This document shows positions 1 to 8,707 of a stretch of DNA of 64,000 bases, piece by piece (positions within the stretch are counted from its first letter, which is position 1; each line of letters starts with the position of its first letter). The DNA is from Planktothrix paucivesiculata PCC 9631 (GTDB taxonomy: Bacteria > Cyanobacteriota > Cyanobacteriia > Cyanobacteriales > Microcoleaceae): the NCBI RefSeq assembly GCF_900009265.2, contig NZ_LR735025.1, positions 14,855 to 78,854 on the forward strand, given 5' to 3'. Under the pieces are notes generated by a model. It made no database searches. It had not been told where the DNA came from and saw nothing but the letters and a program-made list of their open reading frames with translations. Both the position numbers and the translations under genes were made by a program.

Positions 1-685
1 ATGAGCCTTTCTTTTTGCGAGAAACGCGACGTTGATAAAATTTCAACCGTTTCTCACCTGTTCTATAAAATCTGGGATTGGGTTCTGTATGTCCGTTACT
101 ATCTGTGTAGAACTCCTTAAGTCCTACATCTAAACCAATAGTTTTACCAGTTGGTTTAACCTCTACTTTTATATCAGTTTTAATTAAAAACTGAACATAG
201 TAGCCATCAGCACGACGCACTAACCTAACTCGTTTTATCTGTTCTATTTGGTAGTAGTTTAAGTTCCACGTTCCTTTTAGTTTTAGCTTACCAATCCCTT
301 TTTTATCTGTGAAAGTGATTTGCTTCCTAGTTTCAGAAAGTGACCATCCAGAAATTTTATATTCAACTGAACGGTTGTTTTTCTTAAATTTTGGATAACC
401 TTTTTTACCGGAAACCTGCTTTTTACAATTGTCGTAAAAACGAGCAATTGAAGTGTATGATCTTTCAACCGCAACTTGGCAAGCGTGAGAGTTTAAGGCT
501 TTAACAAACGGGTATTCGGCTCTTAATGCTGTGTTATGGCGATAAAGCTCTTTCTGTCCTACGCCTCGGTTATCCATCCAAAAACGGATACACTTGTTGC
601 GTACAAACTGAGCAGTTCTAATCGCTTCATCTATAGCAGCGTATTGAGTTGTTTTCCCTTTTGCCTTAAACTCTAGGACTATCAT
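1..685 (-). CDS. tnpB: IS200/IS605-family TnpB (OrfB) protein, partial
   Basis: The reading frame starts at an ATG complementary to 683-685 (MIVLEF) and runs off the left edge of the window after 228 codons without a stop. It has the TnpB N-terminal helical region (AIRTAQFVRNKCIRFWMDN, about residues 21-39), a basic linker (KKGYPKFKK, about 94-102) and the RuvC-I motif TIGLDVGLKEF, with the first catalytic Asp near residue 186. TnpB is the RNA-guided nuclease carried by IS200/IS605 and IS1341 elements. The rest of the RuvC domain, the zinc finger and any omega-RNA lie outside the window. No tnpA lies upstream before gltA at 841, so this looks like an IS1341-type solo tnpB unless tnpA is on the other side. 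Family call confident; intactness unknown. Confidence 0.9.
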   Translation of the reverse strand, partial: MIVLEFKAKGKTTQYAAIDEAIRTAQFVRNKCIRFWMDNRGVGQKELYRHNTALRAEYPFVKALNSHACQVAVERSYTSIARFYDNCKKQVSGKKGYPKFKKNNRSVEYKISGWSLSETRKQITFTDKKGIGKLKLKGTWNLNYYQIEQIKRVRLVRRADGYYVQFLIKTDIKVEVKPTGKTIGLDVGLKEFYTDSNGHTEPNPRFYRTGEKRLKFYQRRVSRKKKGS

Positions 686-729
686 TTGACGTGGAAAAAC
701 TCTACGGCAATATCATAACAAAAATAAAG

Positions 730-746
730 TCGCCCTAGAAGGGCGA
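730..746. repeat. short hairpin upstream of tnpB, candidate element end
   Basis: TCGCCC (730-735) and GGGCGA (741-746) form a perfect 6-bp stem with a TAGAA loop, 45 bp upstream of the tnpB start. IS200/IS605 elements have subterminal hairpins at their ends, so this may mark the element boundary. It could equally be a chance hairpin in the gltA leader. Confidence 0.35.
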
Positions 747-840
747 GGCTTGTATCCCATTTTTTTGGTCAAAACGAAAACACTATTAATGCTTCTGGTA
801 ATGTAGCTTGATAAATATCCACACACATACATAAACTTCT

Positions 841-2013
841 ATGACTGCCCTTAGTGAATTTAAACCCGGTCTTGAGGGTGTTCCGGCTACCTTGTCTGGG
901 ATTAGCTACGTTGATGGACAAAAAGGAATTTTAGAATACCGCGGCATTGGTATTGAACAACTGGCTAACCAAAGTACCTTTCTGGAAACTTCCTATTTGC
1001 TAATCTGGGGAAAACTTCCTACTAAAGAAGAATTAGTCGAATTTGAACACGAAATCCGCTACCATCGACGGATTAAATATCGGATTCGGGACATGATGAA
1101 ATGTTTCCCGGAAACCGGACATCCCATGGACGCCTTACAAACTTCGGCAGCCGCTTTAGGACTATTCTATTCTCGCCGGGCCTTAGATAATCCCGAATAT
1201 ATTCGAGAAGCCGTTGTCCGGTTACTGGCCAAAATTCCTACCATGGTTGCAGCTTTCCAACTAATGCGAAAGGGGAACGATCCCGTACAACCCCGGGATG
1301 ATTTGGACTATTCCGCTAACTTCCTTTATATGTTGAAGGAACGGGAACCCGATCCCATCGCGGCAAGGGTTTTCGATGTTTGTCTCACCCTTCATGCGGA
1401 ACACACGATCAACGCTTCTACATTCTCAGCCATGGTGACAGCTTCCACCCTCACCGATCCCTATGCGGTGGTGGCTTCTGCGGTCGGAACCTTAGCTGGG
1501 CCGTTGCATGGCGGGGCGAATGAGGAGGTTTTGACGATGCTAGAAGAAATTGGTTCGGTGGAAAATGTTGGCCCCTATGTGGATCATCTGATTGCCACCA
1601 AATCAAAAATCATGGGATTTGGACATCGGGTTTATAAAGTTAAAGATCCCCGGGCTACCATTTTGCAACAACTAGGAGAACAGCTATTTGAAAGGTTTGG
1701 CCATGACGAATATTATGAAATTGCTTTGGAATTAGAACGAGTTGTGGCCGATCGTTTAGGGGAAAAAGGCATTTATCCTAACGTTGATTTCTATTCCGGT
1801 CTGGTTTACCGCAAGTTAGATATTCCCTCCGATCTATTTACCCCGATTTTTGCGATCGCCCGGGTTTCAGGTTGGTTAGCCCACTGGAAAGAACAAATTA
1901 CCAAAAACCGGATCTTCCGTCCCACTCAAATCTATACCGGTTCCCACAATGAAACCTATGTTCCGATTCATGAACGCACCTGTGCAATTAACCTAGAAGC
2001 AGAAACCCTGTAA
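841..2013 (+). CDS. gltA: citrate synthase
   Basis: Citrate synthase (390 aa) condenses oxaloacetate and acetyl-CoA to citrate at the entry of the cytosolic TCA cycle, supplying 2-oxoglutarate for nitrogen assimilation. The length fits the short bacterial form. The family's catalytic residues are visible: His223 in GPLHGGANEE, His262 in MGFGHRVYK and Asp316 in YPNVDFYSG, plus the HAEH motif at 185-188. The ATG start gives MTALSEFKPGLEGVPAT, the usual N-terminus. It lies 146 bp upstream of ndhA on the same strand, a known cyanobacterial neighbourhood. No clear terminator separates the two, so partial co-transcription is possible. Confidence 0.96.
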   Translation: MTALSEFKPGLEGVPATLSGISYVDGQKGILEYRGIGIEQLANQSTFLETSYLLIWGKLPTKEELVEFEHEIRYHRRIKYRIRDMMKCFPETGHPMDALQTSAAALGLFYSRRALDNPEYIREAVVRLLAKIPTMVAAFQLMRKGNDPVQPRDDLDYSANFLYMLKEREPDPIAARVFDVCLTLHAEHTINASTFSAMVTASTLTDPYAVVASAVGTLAGPLHGGANEEVLTMLEEIGSVENVGPYVDHLIATKSKIMGFGHRVYKVKDPRATILQQLGEQLFERFGHDEYYEIALELERVVADRLGEKGIYPNVDFYSGLVYRKLDIPSDLFTPIFAIARVSGWLAHWKEQITKNRIFRPTQIYTGSHNETYVPIHERTCAINLEAETL

Positions 2014-2116
2014 ACCCTTTTTATCGGCCTGTTCAAACTGAATTTTCACCCGATCAGGCTAAAGTTTTCAGGGCAGTCAAACGCTATACTGGTTTACGGC
2101 AAAGATTGATCGCTGA

Positions 2117-2158
2117 TTATACGGATTAACTGATTACTTGATAACTGATAACTGATTT
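2117..2158. repeat. TAACTGAT-type short tandem repeat in the gltA-ndhA spacer
   Basis: This is a degenerate array of the core ACTGAT(T/A)A, for example GATAACTGATAACTGATT just before the ndhA ATG. The same core recurs at 3289-3440, 4064-4090, 49758-49955 and 59747-59900. It resembles the short tandemly repeated repetitive (STRR) heptamer sequences known from filamentous cyanobacteria. The array abuts the ndhA start and leaves no recognisable Shine-Dalgarno. Confidence 0.7.
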
Positions 2159-2159
2159 C

Positions 2160-3278
2160 ATGAATCCAGGAATTGATTTACAAGCAAGTTTTGTAGAGGG
2201 CCTCACCGGTCTGGGCCTAACGTTAGAGATGGCTAAATTGTTTTGGCTCCCTCTACCCATGGGATTAATGATTGTCTCTGCCACCGTTGGTGTTTTAGGC
2301 ACGGTATGGCTAGAACGAAAAATTTCCGCCGCAGCCCAACAGCGCATTGGCCCTGAATATATGGGCCCCATGGGGATTTTAGCCCCCGTAGCCGATGGTT
2401 TGAAATTACTGTTTAAAGAAGATACGATTCCCTTTAATGCCGACCCCTGGTTATTTACCTTGGGGCCGATTATTGTATCGATTCCCGTGTTTTTGTCCTA
2501 TTTAATTGTCCCTTTTGGACAAAACATGGTGATTACGGATCTCAGTACCGCCATTTTTCTCTGGATTGCCCTTTCTAGTATTCAACCGATTGGGTTGTTA
2601 ATGTCTGGTTATGCCTCTAATAATAAATATTCTTTATTAGGAGGCTTACGAGCCGTTGCCCAATCGATTAGCTATGAAATTCCCCTCGCCTTAGCGGTTC
2701 TGGCGGTGGTGATGATCTCCAATAGTATGAGTACCTTGGATATCGTGAATCAGCAGTCTGGCTATGGCATTCTAGGGTGGAATATCTGGCGTCAACCCGT
2801 GGGCTTCCTGATCTTCTGGATTGCAGCCCTGGCTGAGTGTGAACGCTTGCCCTTTGACTTACCGGAAGCCGAGGAAGAACTGGTGGCCGGTTATCAGACC
2901 GAATATTCGGGGATGAAGTTTGCCCTGTATTATTTAGCGTCCTATGTCAACTTGGTACTGTCGGCTCTAATCGTGGCGGTCTTATATTTGGGGGGTTGGG
3001 ATTTCCCGATTCCTTTGGATGTAGTTGTCCGGGTCTTGGGATTGAGTGAAACCACACCCTGGTTACAGGTTATTTTGGCGATGTTAGGCATCACCATGAC
3101 GGTTTTAAAAGCCTATCTATTAGTGTTTACGGCGGTTCTCCTCCGGTGGACATTGCCTCGGGTTCGGATTGACCAATTGTTAAATCTAGGCTGGAAATTC
3201 CTATTACCTGTTGGCTTAGTCAATTTACTATTAACGGCGGCACTCAAGTTGGTGTTCCCCGTTGCTTTTGGTGGATAA
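2160..3278 (+). CDS. ndhA: NAD(P)H-quinone oxidoreductase subunit 1 (NdhA)
   Basis: NdhA (372 aa) is the NuoH/ND1-type membrane subunit of thylakoid NDH-1. It lies where the membrane arm meets the peripheral arm and forms much of the plastoquinone pocket. About eight hydrophobic segments are visible. Conserved ND1 loops include [30 protein letters not shown] and [16 protein letters not shown]. The N-terminus [15 protein letters not shown] matches the cyanobacterial type, so the first ATG is taken as the start. It is first of the ndhA-I-G-E run; the following spacer (173 bp) is filled with short repeats. Full length. Confidence 0.97.
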   Translation: MNPGIDLQASFVEGLTGLGLTLEMAKLFWLPLPMGLMIVSATVGVLGTVWLERKISAAAQQRIGPEYMGPMGILAPVADGLKLLFKEDTIPFNADPWLFTLGPIIVSIPVFLSYLIVPFGQNMVITDLSTAIFLWIALSSIQPIGLLMSGYASNNKYSLLGGLRAVAQSISYEIPLALAVLAVVMISNSMSTLDIVNQQSGYGILGWNIWRQPVGFLIFWIAALAECERLPFDLPEAEEELVAGYQTEYSGMKFALYYLASYVNLVLSALIVAVLYLGGWDFPIPLDVVVRVLGLSETTPWLQVILAMLGITMTVLKAYLLVFTAVLLRWTLPRVRIDQLLNLGWKFLLPVGLVNLLLTAALKLVFPVAFGG

Positions 3279-3288
3279 AGCGAGTAGC

Positions 3289-3440
3289 AGTTATCAGTAA
3301 TCAGTTATCGGTAATCAGTGTAAGATTTTAATTTGAAAGCTACTGATTACCCACGCTCGTCTGAACTACTGATTGCAGATCACTTAAAACTGATTTTTTT
3401 CTTTACTGATAACTGATTACCGTTTACTGATAACTGTTAG
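3289..3440. repeat. TAACTGAT-type repeat array between ndhA and ndhI
   Basis: The spacer is almost wholly made of degenerate CAGTTATCAGTAATCAG and ACTGATAACTGATT copies in both orientations, so it can fold on itself. Only AGAGGGAGACATC just before the ndhI ATG (3452) looks like normal leader, and its GAGGGAG is the ribosome binding site. Same family as 2117-2158. Confidence 0.75.
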
Positions 3441-3451
3441 AGGGAGACATC

Positions 3452-4048
3452 ATGCTCAAGTTTCTGAACCAAGTCACCGATTACGCGAAGGAAACCTTTC
3501 AATCTGCAAAATATATCGGCCAGGGGCTTGGGGTTACGTTTGACCATATGCGTCGTCGCCCCATTACCGTTCAGTACCCCTACGAAAAATTGATTCCTTC
3601 TGAACGGTTTCGGGGACGGATTCATTTTGAATTTGATAAATGTATCTCCTGCGAGGTTTGTGTTCGTGTCTGTCCGATCAATTTGCCCGTTGTCGATTGG
3701 AACTACAACAAGGAAACCAAGAAAAAGCAGCTTAAACACTACAGTATTGATTTTGGAGTCTGTATTTTCTGTGGAAACTGTGTGGAATACTGCCCCACTA
3801 ATTGCCTCTCGATGACGGAGGAGTATGAACTAGCTGCCTATGACCGTCATGAGTTGAACTATGACAGCGTAGCCCTAGGACGTTTACCCTATAAGGTGAC
3901 TAATGATCCAATGGTCACACCGTTGCGGGAGTTCGCTTATTTACCCGCCGGGGAAATTGACCCCCATGATTTACCGGAAACGGCTGTTAGACCTGGGTTA
4001 CGCCCGGAATCGATTATTGAACAACAGTTAAAAGACAATCAGGATTAA
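3452..4048 (+). CDS. ndhI: NAD(P)H-quinone oxidoreductase subunit I, 2x[4Fe-4S] (NdhI)
   Basis: NdhI (198 aa) is the NuoI/TYKY-type subunit carrying two [4Fe-4S] clusters that pass electrons from ferredoxin towards plastoquinone in NDH-1. Two classic CxxCxxCxxxCP motifs are present: C64-C67-C70-C74 ([12 protein letters not shown]) and C104-C107-C110-C114 ([12 protein letters not shown]). The ATG at 3452 follows GAGGGAG at 3440-3446. The C-terminal tail after about residue 130 is of the cyanobacterial type. Second gene of the ndhAIGE operon. Full length. Confidence 0.97.
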   Translation: MLKFLNQVTDYAKETFQSAKYIGQGLGVTFDHMRRRPITVQYPYEKLIPSERFRGRIHFEFDKCISCEVCVRVCPINLPVVDWNYNKETKKKQLKHYSIDFGVCIFCGNCVEYCPTNCLSMTEEYELAAYDRHELNYDSVALGRLPYKVTNDPMVTPLREFAYLPAGEIDPHDLPETAVRPGLRPESIIEQQLKDNQD

Positions 4049-4063
4049 CGCTGGTACATCAGT

Positions 4064-4140
4064 GCATCTAACCACTGATAACTAACTGATGATTGGTACA
4101 GGCGCGCCCGGGCGTGCGCGATGCCGAAGGCTATTGGCAC
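4064..4140. repeat. repeat tail plus GC-rich block in the ndhI-ndhG spacer
   Basis: After ndhI come ACTGATAACTAACTGATGA copies of the ACTGAT repeat. A GC-rich block follows at 4102-4132 (GGCGCGCCCGGGCGTGCGC is its core), quite unlike the AT-rich surroundings. Reading through it would give ndhG an N-terminal extension from a TTG at 4093 that NdhG proteins do not have, so the block is treated as spacer. Confidence 0.5.
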
Positions 4141-4182
4141 GTCTCTACACTGATTAAACTCATTACTGATAAGGATGAAATT

Positions 4183-4803
4183 GTGAATTTAGCAGAAGGG
4201 GTTCAAATTGTTGCATTTGGCTTATTAGCCGTGATGATGATTGGCACAGCTTTAGGTGTGGTGCTGCTCAAAAATATCGTCTATTCTGCGTTTTTACTGG
4301 GGGGTGTATTTATTAGCATAGCGGGATTATATATTCTCCTGAATGCTGATTTTGTCGCCGCCGCCCAGGTTTTAATTTATGTGGGTTCGGTGAATGTTCT
4401 AATCCTATTTGGGATTATGTTAGTTAACAAGAGAGAAACCTTTAAAGAACTTCCTTTAAACTGGCTGCGTAAGGGGGCAACCGCCATTGTCTGCGGGGGA
4501 TTATTTGCCCTTTTAGGAAGTATGGTCTTATCGACTTCTTGGTTAATTACTCCGATTGTTGAACCCGTGGGCGGTTCAGTTACATTAATTGGGCAACACT
4601 TTTTTAGTGATTTCCTGTTACCGTTTGAGTTAGCCTCGGTGTTTTTATTAATGGCGATGGTCGGGGCAATTATTCTTGCCCGTCGAGATTATATTTCTGA
4701 TCTTGTACCCACCCAAAAAAGTGAACCTCCGGTTTTAACCTTACAGGAACGCCCCCGGGAGTTGATTTCCGTGGCCAGCGAGCGCGCTGAAAAAGCCGAG
4801 TAG
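4183..4803 (+). CDS. ndhG: NAD(P)H-quinone oxidoreductase subunit 6 (NdhG)
   Basis: NdhG (206 aa from the chosen start) is the NuoJ/ND6-like membrane subunit of NDH-1, with five hydrophobic segments and the conserved third-helix region ADFVAAAQVLIYVGSVNVLILFG (written here as about residues 66-88). The open frame extends upstream to a TTG at 4093, but the GTG at 4183 is preferred. It has AAGGA (4171-4175) seven bases upstream, and it yields the family N-terminus (M)NLAEGVQIV. The extra upstream residues come from a GC-rich spacer block. The stop codon is immediately followed by G-rich repeat DNA. Third gene of ndhAIGE. Confidence 0.94.
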   Translation: MNLAEGVQIVAFGLLAVMMIGTALGVVLLKNIVYSAFLLGGVFISIAGLYILLNADFVAAAQVLIYVGSVNVLILFGIMLVNKRETFKELPLNWLRKGATAIVCGGLFALLGSMVLSTSWLITPIVEPVGGSVTLIGQHFFSDFLLPFELASVFLLMAMVGAIILARRDYISDLVPTQKSEPPVLTLQERPRELISVASERAEKAE

Positions 4804-4985
4804 GGGAGCATGGGAGCAAAGGGAGCAGGGGGAGCAGGGGAAGCAGGGGGAGCAGGGGGAGGCAGGGGGAGCAGGGGAAGTAAACTCTTTCTATTACCCA
4901 TTACCCTGTTACTGAGCGAAGTCGAAGTATTACCCATTCGTAATTCGTAATTCGTAATTCGTAATTCGTAATTCGTAATTACCCA
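4804..4985. repeat. three stacked repeat families between ndhG and ndhE
   Basis: Three simple repeats follow one another. First, a purine-rich GGGAGCAGGGGAAGCAGG array at about 4804-4882. Second, TTACCCA-type units with the short sequence CTGAGCGAAGTCGAAG at about 4893-4937. Third, about six perfect heptamers TAATTCG at about 4938-4980. The first two families reappear inside the DegT aminotransferase at 47509-47628. Confidence 0.8.
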
Positions 4986-5037
4986 TTCCATTTCCTTACT
5001 TTTGAATTAAAATAAAATCGGAGACAAATAGAGAGTT

Positions 5038-5349
5038 ATGCAATTACAACTGGAGTATTTTTTATTAATAGCGGCGGCTCTGTTTTGTATTGGAATCTAT
5101 GGGTTAATTACCAGCCGTAACGCCGTTCGAGTTTTGATGTCGATTGAATTGTTATTAAATGCGGTCAACTTGAACCTAATGGCATTTTCTAATTTTTTAG
5201 ATTCTGCCAATATTCGGGGTCAAGTCTTCACCGTCTTTGTAATTACCGTGGCTGCGGCTGAAGCGGCCGTCGGTTTAGCCATTGTTCTGGCGATTTATCG
5301 GAACCGGGATACCATAGATATGGAAGAATTTAATATGTTAAAGTGGTAA
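5038..5349 (+). CDS. ndhE: NAD(P)H-quinone oxidoreductase subunit 4L (NdhE)
   Basis: NdhE (103 aa) is the NuoK/ND4L-like proton-channel subunit of NDH-1. Three hydrophobic helices are evident, with the conserved acidic residue in [13 protein letters not shown] (helix 2) and the second in [13 protein letters not shown] (helix 3). The ATG has a GGAGA element about 12 bases upstream. It is last in the ndhA-I-G-E run and converges on the M16 peptidase gene 51 bp downstream. Full length. Confidence 0.97.
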   Translation: MQLQLEYFLLIAAALFCIGIYGLITSRNAVRVLMSIELLLNAVNLNLMAFSNFLDSANIRGQVFTVFVITVAAAEAAVGLAIVLAIYRNRDTIDMEEFNMLKW

Positions 5350-5357
5350 ACCTAATT

Positions 5358-5402
5358 AGGATTTAAGGATCAACAAAATCAATATGTTAATCTTTAAATC
5401 CT
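5358..5402. terminator. weak hairpin between convergent ndhE and M16 peptidase genes
   Basis: AGGATTTAAGG (5358-5368) pairs with CTTTAAATCCT (5392-5402) with one mismatch, around a 23-nt loop. It overlaps the stop codon of the opposing gene. AT-rich and long-looped, so only a tentative bidirectional terminator. Confidence 0.35.
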
Positions 5403-6663
5403 AGGCTTGAACCACCATCACGGCATAATTTTCTAAATTCAGCAGTTCCTTCAAAACAGCTTGCAATTCTAAAGGGTCAAAAGATTGTATTTGAGCCGGA
5501 TAAGTTACCGATATCTCCGGTTCTGCGACGGTAAAATAATATCCATATAGTCCCGCTAATTGTCCGGGAGTCTCCGTTGAAAACGCATAGTCATTACAGA
5601 GAAACCGTTGACTTCTCCTCAATTCGGATTCGGAAATTAGCTCGTTTCTTAACTGATTAATTTCTTCACAAATCAAGGCTTCTACTTTTTTCAAATGTCC
5701 AGGTTCTAATAAAGCACTAATCGTAAATAAGCTGGACTCCCGTTGTAAGGAAAAGTCACTAGAAATATCATGGACAAGTTGGAGTTTTTCCCGGAGTTTT
5801 TGGACTAATCGAGAGGTTCTTCCTGAAGCAATCACCGAGGAAAGCAAATCTAGTCCATAGGCCTGTCTTAATTTTTCCACCCCTGGCCCAGTCCAAGCTA
5901 AGGTTAAACGGGCTTCTTCAACATAGGGTAAACGCAGTTCTCGTCGATGAATTCCCTTAATTCGGGGTTGCACCACTTCATAAAGATGGGTGTAAGTGGT
6001 TGGGGGTAAAAAATTACCAAAAGCCTGACTTACCAAATCTAGGGCTTGTTGTTCGGTCACATCCCCAATCATCACCACCGCCATATTGTCGGGTTGGTAG
6101 CGACATTGATGGAATCGTCGCATTTCATGGGGTGCTCGCTCCATTAATTTGGCTTCTGTTCCCAAAACCGAACGACTGTAGGGGTGACGTTCATATACCG
6201 TTTCCATTAAGACTTGAAAACTCAGCCAGTCGGGATCATCTTGGGCCTGACGAATTTCTTCTAAAACCACATCCCGTTCCCGATTAAACTCACCATCGGG
6301 AATACTAGCATGGAGCAGCAACTCCCCCAGGGCGTTTAAGGTTTCCTCTAAATACTGAACGGCGGTTGTAATATAAAAATGAGCATAATCGTGACTGGTA
6401 GCAGCATTGGCGACACCGCCGCAACTTTCAATCACTTGATCGAACATCCCCGGCCCAATCCAATCTGTGCCTTTAAAAATCATGTGTTCCAAAAAATGTG
6501 CCATCCCTGACCACATATCCGGTTCGTAAATGGCACCCGCCCTGACCCAAACATCCACAACCACAACCGGGGTAGCGGTCATCTGCTGATGAATCACCGT
6601 TAAACCATTGTTTAGCTTAAAAGTTCTGGCGGGAAACGTTGAAGTTGTCAAAACTTGAGACAA
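5401..6663 (-). CDS. M16 family zinc peptidase
   Basis: Pitrilysin/mitochondrial-processing-peptidase-like metalloprotease (420 aa). The inverted zinc motif HxxEH is seen as HFLEH (H56, E59, H60), and the downstream zinc-ligand Glu lies in VVLEEIRQ near residue 136. The single ORF has the two-half M16B architecture: a catalytic N-terminal half and an inactive C-terminal half from about residue 210, with RTSRLVQKLREKLQL. No signal peptide is visible, so it is probably cytoplasmic, though some relatives are periplasmic. Cyanobacteria often carry an active/inactive M16 pair, but no second copy is adjacent. Its substrate cannot be told from sequence. Confidence 0.92.
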   Translation of the reverse strand: MSQVLTTSTFPARTFKLNNGLTVIHQQMTATPVVVVDVWVRAGAIYEPDMWSGMAHFLEHMIFKGTDWIGPGMFDQVIESCGGVANAATSHDYAHFYITTAVQYLEETLNALGELLLHASIPDGEFNRERDVVLEEIRQAQDDPDWLSFQVLMETVYERHPYSRSVLGTEAKLMERAPHEMRRFHQCRYQPDNMAVVMIGDVTEQQALDLVSQAFGNFLPPTTYTHLYEVVQPRIKGIHRRELRLPYVEEARLTLAWTGPGVEKLRQAYGLDLLSSVIASGRTSRLVQKLREKLQLVHDISSDFSLQRESSLFTISALLEPGHLKKVEALICEEINQLRNELISESELRRSQRFLCNDYAFSTETPGQLAGLYGYYFTVAEPEISVTYPAQIQSFDPLELQAVLKELLNLENYAVMVVQA

Positions 6664-6762
6664 ATTATTTTAAGTTAAACTCCACTTAATTTAGCCTACT
6701 CCAAATTAATCAGCAGTAGTAAACAAAATCTGAGTACCTGGATACAAAATTCCTATAGCGCT

Positions 6763-6790
6763 AGGGAACAGGGAACAGGGAACAGGGAAG
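6763..6790. repeat. GGGAACA tandem heptamer
   Basis: Three to four copies of AGGGAAC in tandem between the M16 peptidase and SdrD-like genes. This is a relative of the purine-rich repeat at 4804-4882. No gene is visible in 6664-6807. Confidence 0.7.
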
Positions 6791-6805
6791 ACTTGTACCC
6801 TGCCA

Positions 6806-6865
6806 AAAAATATCATCCTAGAGAAGAATTTAACCACTTCTAAGGGTTATTGCTTCTCTAGGATG
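6806..6865 (-). terminator. strong rho-independent terminator of the SdrD-like gene
   Basis: CATCCTAGAGAAG (6814-6826) and CTTCTCTAGGATG (6853-6865) form a perfect 13-bp stem. On the minus strand it is followed directly by ATATTTTTT. It lies just beyond the stop of the 6908-8518 gene. Confidence 0.85.
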
Positions 6866-6907
6866 AAGATTAATTAAACAGATTGATCAATCAATCCATC
6901 ACCCAAT

Positions 6908-8518
6908 TTAGACAATTGGGAATGCCGGAGTCGGAACAAAGACGTTTTGGTTAACGACTGGAACTCCGGGAATAGGAACCAAAGCGTTTTGGTTAATAGC
7001 CGGATTCGGTTCAAAGGTAGACAGACCGATAGCAAGCTGTGAGGCTTGACCGGGGCCTAAGATGACATTAGGAACGGCGGTGGTGAGGAAATCATCCGTT
7101 GTCCGCACAACATAATCGTTAGGAGTGGGAAGGTTCAAGAAACCAAAGGAACCAGCCGTATCGGTAATTGAAGTCGGCTCACCAGAATCTAGCTTGGAGT
7201 TGTTGTTCAAGTCAACATAGATTTCGGCTCCAGAGCGGTTAGGTTCACCCGGTTGAACAATGCCATCACCATTGAGATCATTGAATACAAATCCGGTAAT
7301 GCTGTCGGGTAAGACGGCAGTGGATGTCGGAGCAAATGTATACAGGAAGTTAGCCTGAGCCGAACCGCCTGGAATCACAGGAGCATCAATGGTGGCTCCG
7401 GGCAGCGGTGATGTTCTAACGTAGGCGGTGGTTGGGGGAACTGAAGCCACAGGGAAGGAGTTAGCTACAGAAAGAGGATCAACTAAAAGTTGGTAGGCGA
7501 GATAGGGATTTTGAGCCAAGACTTCGTTCGATTGCTGGCCAACGTCCGTATTTAAGCCTTTGATAATGTAGGCTCCATCAATACCACTGACCGTAGACTT
7601 TTCGCCTAAGTCAAAGAAGTTATTTCCGTTAGAGTCGACAAAGACGGTAATCCCGTTAATTCCGGGTTCTGTAGCTTCTGGGAAGCCATTGCCATTGAGG
7701 TCATTAATGACTTTACCGTAAACACTATTGGGAACCACAACTCCAAGATCCACTTGGTTGCGGGTTGCGCCGGCAAAGACATCAACAACTAATGGAGTAT
7801 TGGTTGTTTCTAAATCACCCAGAATAGATATTCCTCCATCTGCCTTATCAAAAGGTTGAGCAATTCTCAACAGGTAGGAGCCAGCAGGTAAAGCGTTAAA
7901 GTTATAGAACCCGGCTTCGTTGGTGAGGGTTCTGGGTTCGTTAGCATTCAGGAAACCATCATTATTGAGGTCAATGTAGACCGGAACCCTGGGTAAGGTG
8001 GCATCCACTAAGGGATCGTATACCTGATTCAGAGCGGAAAACCCATTGGGATTGACAACCAGGTTGCCATTAACGTCGTAGACGTTGGTGTTGTTATAGG
8101 TAACGAGATTGCCCTTATCGTCATAGGCGTAGTTGTAGAGACCCAGTAGGTTGTTATCTACAAAGACAGCCCCACTAATGTTTCCGGTCAAAGACGGAAC
8201 AATAGGAGTAAAGCCTCCGGTATTGGCAATATTAAATGTAGCTAGATCAGCTCCTCCGGTCAGGACAACTGGATTTGCCGGAGTTGAGCGAGTGAAACCT
8301 GGAGGAACAATTTGTCCTACGACGTAACTTCCTGCTGCCAGGTTAGGAAACGAATAAATACCATTAATGTCGGTGACACTAACCTGTTCTAACCCTTCAG
8401 GTAAACCATTGCCATTGCTATCTAAAAAGACAGTGACATTAGGCAGTCCCGCGTCTCCAGCATCAAAGATGCCGTTGAAATTAATATCATTAAATGTTGT
8501 ACCGTTGAGAGTACTCAC
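6908..8518 (-). CDS. SdrD B-like repeat protein, probable secreted or surface protein
   Basis: A 536-aa protein built from at least four SdrD_B/Cna-type beta-sandwich repeats. They begin near residues 5 (GTTFNDINFNGIFD), 112 (GNISGAVFVDNN), 264 (SVYGKVINDLNGNG) and 405 (DSITGFVFNDLNGDG). Each carries calcium-binding-style DxNxDG loops such as DSNGNGLPE, DLNNDGFLN and DLNNNSKLD. The GTG start at 8518 is supported by GGAGGAGT a few bases upstream. There is no N-terminal signal peptide and no LPXTG motif; export, if any, would have to be by a type I route. The tail repeats NQNALVP/NQNVFVP. The gene follows ndhJ on the same strand after 230 bp but has its own strong terminator. Function is unknown; an adhesive or S-layer-like role is inference. 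Confidence 0.8.
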   Translation of the reverse strand: MSTLNGTTFNDINFNGIFDAGDAGLPNVTVFLDSNGNGLPEGLEQVSVTDINGIYSFPNLAAGSYVVGQIVPPGFTRSTPANPVVLTGGADLATFNIANTGGFTPIVPSLTGNISGAVFVDNNLLGLYNYAYDDKGNLVTYNNTNVYDVNGNLVVNPNGFSALNQVYDPLVDATLPRVPVYIDLNNDGFLNANEPRTLTNEAGFYNFNALPAGSYLLRIAQPFDKADGGISILGDLETTNTPLVVDVFAGATRNQVDLGVVVPNSVYGKVINDLNGNGFPEATEPGINGITVFVDSNGNNFFDLGEKSTVSGIDGAYIIKGLNTDVGQQSNEVLAQNPYLAYQLLVDPLSVANSFPVASVPPTTAYVRTSPLPGATIDAPVIPGGSAQANFLYTFAPTSTAVLPDSITGFVFNDLNGDGIVQPGEPNRSGAEIYVDLNNNSKLDSGEPTSITDTAGSFGFLNLPTPNDYVVRTTDDFLTTAVPNVILGPGQASQLAIGLSTFEPNPAINQNALVPIPGVPVVNQNVFVPTPAFPIV

Positions 8519-8707
8519 GATTTGACTCCTCCACCAGAGTGAATTGCGAAACGCATCGAAAACTTAGACTGATTCCGTTTGAATTAGGGTAGAACCCCGT
8601 GCTCAACCTTCAACTACAACCCTTAATCGGAATCACCAGGGTGTATCCAGTCCAAGCAAGATATGAATTCTACATTATCGTAGGCAACTATATCAGACTT
8701 CCTAGGG

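Noticed and set aside
283-474. 63-aa minus-strand ORF near the left edge
   Set aside because: Shadow in another frame of the tnpB coding sequence, which occupies the whole of 1-685.
4093-4182. TTG-initiated extension of NdhG
   Set aside because: It is made of repeat and GC-rich spacer; the GTG at 4183 has a Shine-Dalgarno and the family start.
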